Source: an uncultured Mycoplasmatota bacterium (GTDB lineage Bacteria > Bacillota_I > Bacilli_A > RF39 > UBA660). From it: a stretch of 64,000 bases of DNA. Below the pieces are notes generated by a model. The model worked only from the letters and a program-made list of their open reading frames with translations, had not been told where the DNA came from and searched no databases. The stretch is from NCBI GenBank assembly GCA_900547225.1, contig URFW01000005.1, forward strand, positions 23,370 to 87,369. The letters run 5' to 3'. The position numbers were made by a program, and so were the translations under genes. The stretch's first letter is position 1; every line of letters begins with the position of its first letter. Of the stretch, positions 44,343 to 52,965 are shown in pieces.

Positions 44343-45689
44343 TTAATTATTTATGTTATTTATTATATTCATTATTTCGTTTTTATGCAAATCTCTTTCT
44401 TCTTTCGTTTTCCCTTCAAATCTAACCGTTATATAAGGTCCAGTATTAGATTTTCTAACTAAAGCAAAGCCATTTCCATATTCGATTCTAACCCCATCAA
44501 TGTCTATTATGTCATAGTTTTTTTTCTTTGCATACTCTAAAACTGCATTAACTATTTTATCTTTATTTTCCTCTTTCGTTTCTATATAACTTTCAGGAGT
44601 TGAATAATATGTTGGTACATCTAAAAAATAGTCAGAAATATTTTTATCGGTATTAGATAGTATTCTAAGTAATCTCCCCGCTGCATATAAAGCATCATCA
44701 TAACCATAAAACTCATCATTAAAGCATACGTGACCTGAGAATTCTCCTGCAAAATCATAATTATTTTCTTTAACGGCTTTTTTAAGGTACGAATGACCAG
44801 TTCTGTTAAACTTTGTATTAAGTCCTAGGTTTTCTAGTGATTCTTTTAATGCTTCAGAACATTTAACATCAAATGATGCGGTTTTATTTTGGCAAGTTTT
44901 ATATATACTTTTCCAAATAATTAACATGAACATATCGGTTTTTACAAGGTTTCCTTTTTCATCTACTATGCCGATTCTGTCACCATCTCCATCAAATGCT
45001 ATTCCAACAGAAGCTCCTACTTCTTTTACTTTTTCTTGTAATGCTACCATGTTACTTTCTACTGCAGGATCCGGAATATGGTTTGGAAAAGATGCATCTG
45101 GCTCACAATAAAGTGGTACAACACTTACACCTAAATCCTTTAATATTTCGGGATTAAAATAACAAGTAGTACCATTACCACAGTCTACTACAGCTTTTAT
45201 CTTTCTTGGCCCTAAAGTAATTTTATTAATTATCATTTTTTTATAGTCAAAGGTTAAATCATACGTACTTACATGTCCTATTCCATCTTTGAAATTATTA
45301 GATAATATAAGATTTAAAAAGTCCTTAATTTTATCTCCATACATACTTCCATTACTATCACATAACTTAAAGCCATTATATTCTTTAGCACAGTGAGATG
45401 CAGTTATCATAACAGCATAATCTTTTTTAAAAAACTCTCTTGCATAATAAAGCATAGGGGTAGTACATAAACCTATATCAATTATTTCTGCTCCCGATTT
45501 TAAGGCACCTTTAATAAAATTAGTATTAAGGGCGTTAGACGACGTTCTAGCATCATGTCCTACTATTATCGTTCCATTTGATATCGTTGCAAAAGCACGT
45601 CCAATTAAATATGCTAAATCATTGGTTAATTCCTTTTCATATATTCCCCTAATATCATAACTTCTAAAAATTTCCTTTACTATTTCCAT
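44343..45689 (-). CDS. Phosphomannomutase/phosphoglucomutase
   Basis: 448 residues, alpha-D-phosphohexomutase family, start after AAGGGAA. Phosphoserine loop TASHCAKEYNG with the reactive Ser at residue 98; metal loop DGDGDRIGI; sugar-binding loop GEFSGHVCFND; and a C-terminal phosphate-binding region (RKSNTGPYITVRFEG). The serine loop is normally TASHNPxxYNG, so Asn-Pro is replaced by Cys-Ala here. The enzyme interconverts hexose 1- and 6-phosphates for surface polysaccharides. It starts right after xerD and is coupled to it. Confidence 0.88.
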   Translation of the reverse strand: MEIVKEIFRSYDIRGIYEKELTNDLAYLIGRAFATISNGTIIVGHDARTSSNALNTNFIKGALKSGAEIIDIGLCTTPMLYYAREFFKKDYAVMITASHCAKEYNGFKLCDSNGSMYGDKIKDFLNLILSNNFKDGIGHVSTYDLTFDYKKMIINKITLGPRKIKAVVDCGNGTTCYFNPEILKDLGVSVVPLYCEPDASFPNHIPDPAVESNMVALQEKVKEVGASVGIAFDGDGDRIGIVDEKGNLVKTDMFMLIIWKSIYKTCQNKTASFDVKCSEALKESLENLGLNTKFNRTGHSYLKKAVKENNYDFAGEFSGHVCFNDEFYGYDDALYAAGRLLRILSNTDKNISDYFLDVPTYYSTPESYIETKEENKDKIVNAVLEYAKKKNYDIIDIDGVRIEYGNGFALVRKSNTGPYITVRFEGKTKEERDLHKNEIMNIINNINN

Positions 45690-45690
45690 T

Positions 45691-46578
45691 TTATATTCCC
45701 TTTTTATTACGTGGGTGATACCTATCGTAATCCTTTCTTTTTTTATTATTTGATATATGTGTATATATTTGAGTTGTTTTTATATTTTCATGACCTAACA
45801 TTTCTCCTATACTTCTTAGGTCTGCTCCATTTTCTAGGAGATGCGTTGCAAAAGAATGCCTTAGCGTATGGGGTGAAAAGTCTTTTTCTATCCCTACTTC
45901 TTTTGCAGTTTTCTTAAGTATTTTAAAGAAACCTTGCCTTGTTATACCTTTTCCGTAGCTACTAATAAAAACTTTATCGGTTAAATATCCTTTAAGTAAA
46001 GAAGGTCTATATATATTAATGTAATTATCTAATAATTCTACCGTACTTGATGCAATTGGAACTATTCTCTCTTTTTTTCCTTTACCATAAATTCTTACGT
46101 AACAGTCAGATAAGTTAATGTCATTTACTTCTAAATTAACTAGTTCTGATACCCTTAAACCTGCCGCATACATAAGCTCAATCATAGCTTTATCACGCCA
46201 CTTTTTAGCACTGTCTGGTTTTATGTTAAGAAGCATTTCTACCTCTTTTTTATTAAGTGTTTTAGGAAGTGTTTTTTTAATTCTTGGTGACTCTATTTTT
46301 TCGCCTGGATTAGCACTTAATTTTCCGGTTTTCATTAAATAATCAAAAAATGTTTTTACACTAACTATTTTTCTTGCAATTGTCTTATCCTTTTCCTTTA
46401 TATTATATAAATGCTCTATATAGTTTCTTATATCGCTCGCTTTAACATCACTTGTTTTTTTATCATCTAAATATGAAGAAAATTCTTTTAAATCACTAAG
46501 GTATGCATCTTTAGTATTACAACTTAGTTTTTTTTCTATATAAACGTAATTAATATAATCTTCTATATCTTCTATCAT
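45691..46578 (-). CDS. xerD: Tyrosine recombinase XerD
   Basis: 295 residues, start after TATGGTGAT. N-terminal core-binding domain, then the catalytic domain with Arg in AAGLRVSELVNL, a Lys-containing beta hairpin (YGKGKKERIVPI), HTLRHSFATHLL, LGHENIKTTQIY and the nucleophile Tyr in IYTHI. It resolves chromosome dimers at dif with XerC. The lack of nearby repeats, transposition genes or other phage genes and its closeness to spoIIM fit the housekeeping enzyme rather than an integrase. Confidence 0.9.
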   Translation of the reverse strand: MIEDIEDYINYVYIEKKLSCNTKDAYLSDLKEFSSYLDDKKTSDVKASDIRNYIEHLYNIKEKDKTIARKIVSVKTFFDYLMKTGKLSANPGEKIESPRIKKTLPKTLNKKEVEMLLNIKPDSAKKWRDKAMIELMYAAGLRVSELVNLEVNDINLSDCYVRIYGKGKKERIVPIASSTVELLDNYINIYRPSLLKGYLTDKVFISSYGKGITRQGFFKILKKTAKEVGIEKDFSPHTLRHSFATHLLENGADLRSIGEMLGHENIKTTQIYTHISNNKKRKDYDRYHPRNKKGI

Positions 46579-46608
46579 ATTATCACCATAATAATTATAT
46601 AAAGAAAT

Positions 46609-46638
46609 AAAAAAAATAACAAGGATTACTTGTTACTT
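46609..46638 (-). terminator. Intrinsic terminator of the unknown gene before xerD
   Basis: On the minus strand AGTAACAAG pairs with CTTGTTATT with one G-U pair, followed by T residues (46615-46637 and the run to 46609). Confidence 0.75.
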
Positions 46639-47154
46639 TTCTACTCCTTTAATCGCATCTTTTAAGTCATCTGGAATATCAGAATATTTATATTCACAAT
46701 CTGTATTATAATTTTTCTTATTTTCAGTAAAGCCAAGTCTTGTTGCAAGCCAAAATAATCTGTGAATTAAAACATTTGAATTAACCCCATCAGTTTTTAA
46801 TAGGATCGTTTCAAAATCAAAGGTAGTATTTACTATTAAATCATATAATTTTTCGTCTTTTTTACTAAGCATTTTTGGATTAAAATTATACTTGTTTTTT
46901 CTTATAAAACTTATGTACTCATCCACATTTTCTTCTATTAAACAGGCAGACCTAACTTTTTCTACATATACCGTAAAATAATTTTGAAAATATAGTTCTA
47001 AAAAAGTTTTATCGTTTTTTTCTTTATCACTTAAGTTTTTTTCTTTTATATCCATGTTTTCTTTAAAAATTTCAATTATTTTTCTTTTTCTTTCAGCATC
47101 TATATCAAGTGTATTTAAAAAATAGTTCATTTTAGTTAATAATTTTTCTAACAT
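46633..47154 (-). CDS. Unknown helical protein
   Basis: 173 residues from ATG 47152-47154, which follows GGGTGA; an earlier in-frame start overlaps the rarA promoter region. Not recognised. Predicted soluble and helical, rich in Lys, Glu and Asn; no signal peptide or membrane segment. It is divergent from rarA and has its own terminator. Confidence 0.7.
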   Translation of the reverse strand: MLEKLLTKMNYFLNTLDIDAERKRKIIEIFKENMDIKEKNLSDKEKNDKTFLELYFQNYFTVYVEKVRSACLIEENVDEYISFIRKNKYNFNPKMLSKKDEKLYDLIVNTTFDFETILLKTDGVNSNVLIHRLFWLATRLGFTENKKNYNTDCEYKYSDIPDDLKDAIKGVEK

Positions 47155-47198
47155 AAATTTCACCCACCATAAACTAAAAATACTATAAATTATTATTT

Positions 47199-47227
47199 TT
47201 GTCAAATTAATGAGCTTATGTTATAAT
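47199..47227 (+). promoter_or_regulatory. Sigma-A-type promoter of rarA
   Basis: TTGTCA at 47199-47204, 17-base spacer, TATAAT at 47222-47227. Confidence 0.7.
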
Positions 47228-47255
47228 AAGTACACTATATGAAAGGGATGATAGC

Positions 47256-48476
47256 ATGAATAACGAACCATTAGCGAACGCTCTAAGACCCAAAAAACTA
47301 TCTGATGTTATAGGTCAGGAACACTTAATTGGCAAGGATAAAATACTTACAAATTTAGTTAAAAATAAAAAGATATTTTCATTAATCTTATATGGTCCTC
47401 CAGGCGTTGGTAAAACTTCTATTGCAAATGCTATAACAGAAGAACTAGGTGTTAAACATAGATTTTTAAATGCTACGTTTAACAATAAGAAAGATTTTGA
47501 AATAGTGTTTGAAGAAACCAAGCTATACGGAAATATAGTTCTTGTAGTAGATGAAATACATAGACTTAATAAAGATAAGCAAGATCTTCTTTTACCTATG
47601 CTTGAAAACGGATTAATAACGTTAATTGGCCTTACAACATCCAATCCTTATCATAAAATAAATCCCGCAATCAGAAGTAGATGCCAAATCTTTGAACTTA
47701 AGCCTTTAAAAAAAGAGGATATTTCAAAAGGACTTTTAAAAGCATCTAAAAATCTTTCTGACATAAAGATAGATAAAGACGCATTAGATTTAATTGCTAC
47801 TATGTCAAATGGTGACTTTAGATTTGCAATTAACTTACTTGAAGTTGCATATTATAGTAGTAGTGATAAAAAAATAACAACATCGCTTATTAAAGAAATT
47901 AATAATAAAGCATCAAGTCCAATGGACTCTGATGAAACGGGACACTATGACGTATTATCAGCCTTTCAAAAATCAATTAGGGGGTCAGACGTTAATGCTG
48001 CACTTCACTATTTAGCAAGGTTAATATCATCTGGTGATTTAGATAGCATATATAGAAGAATGACCGTTATTGCTTATGAAGATATAGGACTTGCTAATCC
48101 AAACATGGGTGTTAGAGTTGATGCTTGCATTAATGCTTGTGAAAGAGTTGGCCTTCCAGAAGCTAGAATACCACTTGGTGACATGGTAATAGACTTATGC
48201 TTATCTCCAAAATCAAACAGTGGACATACCGCACTTGACCTAGCATTAAAAGACGTAGAAAATGGTAACATAGGTAAAGTCCCATCCCATATAAACGCTC
48301 AGGCCTTTGGCTATAAATATCCTCATGATTATCCAGGAAGTTATGTCGTTCAACAGTATCTTCCAGATGAACTTAAAAATCGTGTTTACTATAAGCCTAA
48401 AAACAATAGATATGAAAAAATGCTTAAAATAACGTTAGATAATATAGAAAAAATAAAAAGTAAGGAAAACAATTAA
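47256..48476 (+). CDS. rarA: Replication-associated recombination protein RarA (MgsA)
   Basis: 406 residues, start after AAAGGGATG. AAA+ clamp-loader-like ATPase: ANALRPKKLSDVIGQEHL, Walker A LYGPPGVGKTS, Walker B VVDEIHR, sensor TTSNPYHKINPAIRSRC, and the C-terminal MgsA region (YLARLISSGDLDSIYRRM, HINAQAFGYKYPHDYPG). It acts at stalled forks. In B. subtilis rarA (yrvN) sits beside 6S RNA and tcdA; here a surface protein gene lies between. Confidence 0.95.
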   Translation: MNNEPLANALRPKKLSDVIGQEHLIGKDKILTNLVKNKKIFSLILYGPPGVGKTSIANAITEELGVKHRFLNATFNNKKDFEIVFEETKLYGNIVLVVDEIHRLNKDKQDLLLPMLENGLITLIGLTTSNPYHKINPAIRSRCQIFELKPLKKEDISKGLLKASKNLSDIKIDKDALDLIATMSNGDFRFAINLLEVAYYSSSDKKITTSLIKEINNKASSPMDSDETGHYDVLSAFQKSIRGSDVNAALHYLARLISSGDLDSIYRRMTVIAYEDIGLANPNMGVRVDACINACERVGLPEARIPLGDMVIDLCLSPKSNSGHTALDLALKDVENGNIGKVPSHINAQAFGYKYPHDYPGSYVVQQYLPDELKNRVYYKPKNNRYEKMLKITLDNIEKIKSKENN

Positions 48477-48493
48477 AATTCCTTACTTTTTTT
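48459..48493 (+). terminator. Intrinsic terminator of rarA
   Basis: AGTAAGGAA (48459-48467) pairs perfectly with TTCCTTACT (48479-48487), then T residues. Confidence 0.85.
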
Positions 48494-48499
48494 GCTATA

Positions 48500-49864
48500 C
48501 TATTCATCATCTTCGTCATCATTTTCATATTCATAATCAAATGATAAACTCTTATTTAATTCTTCATCTATTTTACTTGAAACGTCAGAGGTATCATCTT
48601 CTTGTTCTTCTTTCTCTTTTTGCCTTCTAGCTCTTTCAAGTTCTTCTCTTTCAGCATATGATAATATTCTAGTTTCTTCTTCCTCATCATTATCAATGTG
48701 AACCATCTCATCATCTAAATCATCATCATATTCCTCTTCGTATGATTTTTTATTGTCTTTTTCTTTAGGCTCACTAATAGGTGGCATTTCAATTGTCTTT
48801 TCATTTTCGTAATTCTCATTATTTTGATCTACCTTATTTATAGATTTCTTTTTATCATCAGATTTCTTATCTTTATTATCATCTTTGTCATTATCTTTCT
48901 TCTTTTTATTTTTCATAACAACAACTATTATAACAATTATAATTATAAGAATTAGAGCACCTATTATATAAGGGATGATATTAGTACTTTCTTTTTGAAT
49001 TATAATTCTATAAATATCAGTATCACCATTTTGAGCGATAACAATTATTTTAACAACGCTACCATCTTCTAGATTTTCATTGCCTTCAATATCATAGTTT
49101 GCTTTTTTATCTTTTGTATTAACCGTTATATCAAGTTCGGTATCCTCTTTTTTAATATTTAAATAAAACGTTTTAGAATTCTTGTCAAAGTTTAAATGAT
49201 ATCCTCTTATTTTAATGCTTTTAATATCAGTATTAGAAGATTCTTCTTCATCTTTTCTAGTTACTATAACCTTGTAAAATTTAGTGGTATTACTCTCTGA
49301 TTTTACTGAAATTGTATACTCATTATCTCCTACTTCAAGCACTTTAGGTCCGTCAATCGTAACGGTCGCAGTATCATCTTCGCAAGTAGCTTTAACGGCG
49401 GCTTTTTTAACTTTATTTTCTACTTCTACAAAATATTTAGTCTTACTTTTTTCAAATGATTCTACTTGTTCACCATTAACTGTTATACTTTCTAAGTAAT
49501 TATTATCTGACTTAGCCTTAGTTGTTACAGTCGTAGTTTTTACCGTCGTGGTTTTTTCATTAACTGATATAGTAACAGTTTTATAAGTTGTTTCTCCATC
49601 ATCACTAATAAGTGATATATCATAATCTCCTGCTTTTGATGCTTTAAATTTTATAGTTCCATTTTTATCCATTGAAACAGATCCTTCATAAACCTTTAAA
49701 TCAGTAGATATAGAAACTGGCTTAGCGGTTGTAACAGAACATGCAAAAGGTTCATTTGCATAAGCTTTATCGCATTTAATACCATAAGTATCAGCAGCTT
49801 TTACATTTAAACTAAAAATGAACATTCCTAGAATAAACATTAAAAATAATTTTACTTTTTTCAT
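48500..49864 (-). CDS. Membrane-anchored surface protein with cadherin-like beta-sandwich domains
   Basis: 454 residues from ATG 49862-49864 after AGGAGTTG. Signal peptide (KLFLMFILGMFIFSLNVKAA), an N-terminal beta domain with two cysteines, a Thr-rich linker (KTTTVKTTTVTTKA), two cadherin-like beta-sandwich domains (PF12733-like; LESITVNGEQVESFEKSKT and IKSIKIRGYHLNFDKNSKT), a membrane helix (IIPYIIGALILIIIIVIIVV), and a long, very acidic cytoplasmic tail. The outside-to-inside layout suggests a sensor or scaffold, but partners are unknown. Confidence 0.8.
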   Translation of the reverse strand: MKKVKLFLMFILGMFIFSLNVKAADTYGIKCDKAYANEPFACSVTTAKPVSISTDLKVYEGSVSMDKNGTIKFKASKAGDYDISLISDDGETTYKTVTISVNEKTTTVKTTTVTTKAKSDNNYLESITVNGEQVESFEKSKTKYFVEVENKVKKAAVKATCEDDTATVTIDGPKVLEVGDNEYTISVKSESNTTKFYKVIVTRKDEEESSNTDIKSIKIRGYHLNFDKNSKTFYLNIKKEDTELDITVNTKDKKANYDIEGNENLEDGSVVKIIVIAQNGDTDIYRIIIQKESTNIIPYIIGALILIIIIVIIVVVMKNKKKKDNDKDDNKDKKSDDKKKSINKVDQNNENYENEKTIEMPPISEPKEKDNKKSYEEEYDDDLDDEMVHIDNDEEEETRILSYAEREELERARRQKEKEEQEDDTSDVSSKIDEELNKSLSFDYEYENDDEDDE

Positions 49865-49932
49865 TTTTTCAACTCCTATTTTTATATAAAACATTGTAAC
49901 ATTTTATGAAATATTATTCAATAGTATAATAG

Positions 49933-50604
49933 CTAATTTTTCATTATGTCATTTATAACGTAACTTGCAAGAAGTATGCCTGCACAGTTAGGAACCATTG
50001 CCATAGATCCTACCTTTCCAGCTTGTTTTATTAAAGGCACCTCTTTTGAACAAACAACTGGAAGTTTATAGGTGATGTTTTCTTTTCTAAGCGTATACCT
50101 TAGTTTTTTTGCTAAGGGATCATACTCGGTTTTCCAAATATTTGATATGGTAAGTAAGGATGGATTTACCCTGTTTCCCGTACCACATGAAGATATAATC
50201 TTAATACCATTTTTTATAGCATGTTTAATTAATAAAACCTTAGCTTTTATATCATCACAAGCATCAATTATATAATCGGTTAAAGGAAGTGATAAATTAT
50301 CATCCACCTTAGCATTAATTGCTTTAACCAAAACATTCGGGTTAATTAATTTTATTCTTTCTTCTGCAATTAATACTTTTGATTTGCCAATATTATTAGT
50401 TAAACTAAGTATTTGTCTATTTAAGTTACTTTCTTCAAAATCATCAAAATCTATTATCGTAATGGATGCAATGCCGCTTCTTGTTAACATTTCAAGGCAA
50501 GAACCACCAACACCACCTACACCTACTAGTAAAACACTTGTGTTTTTTAATTTGTTTATCTTTTCATCATCAATTATTTTTCTTGTTCTTTCAAACATAT
50601 CCAT
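49933..50604 (-). CDS. tcdA: tRNA threonylcarbamoyladenosine dehydratase TcdA
   Basis: 223 residues. ATG 50602-50604 is preferred, with AGGTGAT just upstream. ThiF/E1-like fold: GVGGVGGSCLEMLTRSG binds ATP, NLNRQI supplies the Arg-finger-type motif, and DACDDIKAK follows. TcdA cyclises t6A at tRNA position 37. In B. subtilis the homologue YrvM lies between aspS and 6S RNA, as in this window. Confidence 0.92.
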   Translation of the reverse strand: MDMFERTRKIIDDEKINKLKNTSVLLVGVGGVGGSCLEMLTRSGIASITIIDFDDFEESNLNRQILSLTNNIGKSKVLIAEERIKLINPNVLVKAINAKVDDNLSLPLTDYIIDACDDIKAKVLLIKHAIKNGIKIISSCGTGNRVNPSLLTISNIWKTEYDPLAKKLRYTLRKENITYKLPVVCSKEVPLIKQAGKVGSMAMVPNCAGILLASYVINDIMKN

Positions 50605-50621
50605 ATTTATCACCTAGTTAA

Positions 50622-50650
50622 ATTATATAAATTTTAATAATTTTTTGCAA
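50622..50650 (-). promoter_or_regulatory. Sigma-A-type promoter of tcdA
   Basis: On the minus strand TTGCAA (50645-50650), 17-base spacer, TATAAT (50622-50627), just after the 6S RNA terminator. Confidence 0.65.
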
Positions 50651-50651
50651 T

Positions 50652-50830
50652 AAAAAAATGACCCAGAGAGTCGTTTACTAGCAAGATAAACCTGCAAACT
50701 AACGCAGGTGGGCATCCCACAATGATTTTAGACTTCTTAAATAAATTTAAGCATGAACACCATCATTGATTCTGATTCCCTATAAAATCTTAGCGGGTTA
50801 AATGTGCTAGCTTACGATATCCCCAGGTCA
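50652..50830 (-). ncRNA. ssrS: 6S RNA (SsrS), regulator of RNA polymerase
   Basis: About 179 bases with its own promoter and a T-run end. On the minus strand TGACCTGGGG pairs with CTCTCTGGGTCA to close the molecule, next come TCGT/ACGA and CTAGCA/TGCTAG, then an open middle and hairpins GTGGG-ATG-CCCAC and ACCTGC/GCAGGT, giving a long rod with a central bubble. It sits between tcdA and the aspS/rarA neighbourhood, the same place as 6S-1 RNA in B. subtilis. Fold and synteny support the call; no sequence model was run. Confidence 0.7.
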
Positions 50831-50835
50831 CTTAT

Positions 50836-50865
50836 ATTATATCACTAATTAATATATTTATACAA
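50836..50865 (-). promoter_or_regulatory. Promoter of 6S RNA
   Basis: On the minus strand TTGTAT (50860-50865), 18-base spacer, TATAAT (50836-50841); start predicted near 50830. Confidence 0.6.
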
Positions 50866-50887
50866 GTGTTATAATTATATTTTACAC

Positions 50888-51538
50888 TTAAGAATAATTG
50901 AAATATGAAATAAATTCTTCCATCAAGCTTATTATGTTTTCTAGTGAATCATCTTCATCACTAGTTTCTAATCTCTTATTATTTATAACTATCCTCATCG
51001 CAGGAATACCACATATCAAGGAAGTTACGTTTATAATTTCATTTTCTTTTTCTTTATTAGGAACGTTATTTTCATCAATTTTTATATTATACTTAACGCC
51101 AAGTTCTTTAAGTCTGTCAAATAAGTAATCCATTCCTCTTAAAGTTTCCCTGTTATTTGTTACTATATCCATATCTGTATTATCTTTAAACGTACTAGAA
51201 TGAATATCTAATAATAATTTAATATTATATGAATTGACTAGATTAACAACGGCGTTTTTATATACGTTTTCCTCATCAGTATTAGGATCTGCATGGGTAA
51301 ATATTTGAAATATAGCATATGATGATGTAGCATTTGCTAAAAATCTTGTAAGTGCTCCGGTATATTTTTCAGCATCTCTTACATCTTCACCACGTATTTG
51401 ATTAACTGAGTGAGGTGCAGAAAGTAAAACAGGAACGTTTCCTGATAAAACGCGGTATTTTTCCTCTGTCCACACGTTTGTTCCAAAGTATTCATTGTTA
51501 GCAAAATCAGCTTCTAAAGCTATTATTTCATCGTTCAT
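50888..51538 (-). CDS. N-formylglutamate amidohydrolase-like protein
   Basis: 216 residues, start after AGGAGTGGGAG. VPVLLSAPHSVNQIR and LLLDIHSSTF carry the histidines found in zinc-dependent FGase-like amidohydrolases (PHS/G and DxHS motifs). The protein is shorter than typical FGases and the glutamate ligand is not obvious, so the substrate is open. No histidine-degradation genes are nearby. It lies between aspS and 6S RNA on the minus strand. Confidence 0.5.
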   Translation of the reverse strand: MNDEIIALEADFANNEYFGTNVWTEEKYRVLSGNVPVLLSAPHSVNQIRGEDVRDAEKYTGALTRFLANATSSYAIFQIFTHADPNTDEENVYKNAVVNLVNSYNIKLLLDIHSSTFKDNTDMDIVTNNRETLRGMDYLFDRLKELGVKYNIKIDENNVPNKEKENEIINVTSLICGIPAMRIVINNKRLETSDEDDSLENIISLMEEFISYFNYS

Positions 51539-51604
51539 ACTCCCACTCCTATCCTTAATCTAAATTAATTATATATTATTTTTAGTTAAAATACAATAAT
51601 GAAT

Positions 51605-51632
51605 AAAAAAAGAACTATATAAAAGTTCTTTT
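51605..51632 (-). terminator. Intrinsic terminator of the hisS-aspS operon
   Basis: On the minus strand AAAAGAACT pairs with AGTTCTTTT, followed by T residues. Confidence 0.8.
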
Positions 51633-51645
51633 AACGTAAACAATG

Positions 51646-52947
51646 TTAAGGAGTAATTCTATTAGGTCCTCTAAATAAGAACATTGTTTCTTTTAGTGAT
51701 GGTAATCCTAATAATAACATTGTTAATCTGTCAATACCAAGGGCAAATCCTCCGTGTGGTGGACATCCATATTTAAAGAAATCTTTATAAAATTTGATGT
51801 CATCTCCCAAGCCTTTTTCATCTGCTTGTTTTACTAAAATATCATATCTATGTTCTCTTTGAGCTCCTGTAGTTATTTCTGTACCTTTCCATATAAGATC
51901 ATATCCTTGAGGAACATCATTTTTTCTCATATGATAAAACGCTCTTTTAGTTTTACTGAAATCTGTTACAAAAATAAATTCGTGTCCAAATTCTTCCATA
52001 GCATAGCGACTAGTAAGTTTTTCTGCCTCAGCATTCATGTCACCAATATCATGATCAGGAACCTTATAACCATACTTTTCAGTTAGTTTTTCATACAAAT
52101 CTTGTAATTTAATTCTTGGAAATGGTTTAGTTGGCACTACAACGTCAACACCATATGTCTCTTTAATTAAATCACCATATTTTTCCTTTACTGCCTTTAA
52201 TCCTTCTATCAATAAATCCTCTTCCAAATCCATTACATCTTCATATGAGTCTATGTAACTGAATTCTATATCAAACGAAGTAAATTCTGTAGCATGACGA
52301 TTAGTATTGGAGTTTTCCGCTCTAAAACAAGGTGCAACTTCAAATACTCTACCAAATCCTGACGCCATAGCCATTTGTTTATAAAATTGTGGTGATTGTG
52401 CTAAATAGGCTTTATTTCCAAAATAATCTACTTCAAACACTTCGCTTCCAGATTCGGAAGCCGCTCCAATTAATTTTGGAGTATGTATTTCCGTGAAATC
52501 ATTATCATATAAATATTTTCTCATCGCTCTTGCAAACTCGCTTTGAATCTTAAATATATTCATATTATAGTCGTTTCTTAAATCAATAAATCTATTATCC
52601 ATTCTAGTATCAATTTGAGCAGCATCTTTATTAGTAATACTAATTGGTAATTCTGGTGCAGCTAAACTTGTTATCTCAAGACTAGTAGGTATTATTTCCA
52701 TACCACCCATTTTAACGTTTTCGTTTTTTACTAATTTGCCTGTTACTTTAATAGTTGATTCGTTTGTTAAACCTTCAACCTTTTTAACCATTTCAGCATT
52801 CTTTTCTTCTGATTTTTCTATTGTTATTTGAACTCTTTGAGTACCATTTCTAAGTACTATAAATTGAACCCATTTAATGTTTCTAACTTTTTCTGCAAAA
52901 CCAGAAATTGTTATTTCTTTATCTATGTATTTATCAAATTCTATCAT
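51646..52947 (-). CDS. aspS: Aspartyl-tRNA synthetase, archaeal/eukaryotic-type architecture
   Basis: 433 residues, start after AAGGGA. N-terminal OB-fold anticodon-binding domain (VRNIKWVQFIVLRNGTQRVQ), then a class II core with motif 2 (FEVAPCFRAENSNTNRHATEF) and motif 3 (GGFALGIDRLTMLLLG). The bacterial-specific GAD insertion (about 100 residues) is absent, so this is the short AspS2 type (as in archaea and some bacteria), often non-discriminating and used with GatCAB to make Asn-tRNA. Last gene of the T-box operon hisS-unknown-aspS. Confidence 0.92.
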   Translation of the reverse strand: MIEFDKYIDKEITISGFAEKVRNIKWVQFIVLRNGTQRVQITIEKSEEKNAEMVKKVEGLTNESTIKVTGKLVKNENVKMGGMEIIPTSLEITSLAAPELPISITNKDAAQIDTRMDNRFIDLRNDYNMNIFKIQSEFARAMRKYLYDNDFTEIHTPKLIGAASESGSEVFEVDYFGNKAYLAQSPQFYKQMAMASGFGRVFEVAPCFRAENSNTNRHATEFTSFDIEFSYIDSYEDVMDLEEDLLIEGLKAVKEKYGDLIKETYGVDVVVPTKPFPRIKLQDLYEKLTEKYGYKVPDHDIGDMNAEAEKLTSRYAMEEFGHEFIFVTDFSKTKRAFYHMRKNDVPQGYDLIWKGTEITTGAQREHRYDILVKQADEKGLGDDIKFYKDFFKYGCPPHGGFALGIDRLTMLLLGLPSLKETMFLFRGPNRITP

Positions 52948-52965
52948 TTTATTATTCCCTTCAGT

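Noticed and set aside
45691..46578. XerD as integrase of a mobile element
   Set aside because: No att-like repeats, phage genes or transposases nearby; motifs and the spoIIM neighbourhood fit housekeeping XerD.
50652..50830. SRP RNA, tmRNA or a riboswitch instead of 6S RNA
   Set aside because: No SRP GGAA-loop domain, no tRNA-like ends or tag frame, and no recognisable aptamer core; it has its own terminator and a separate tcdA promoter follows.
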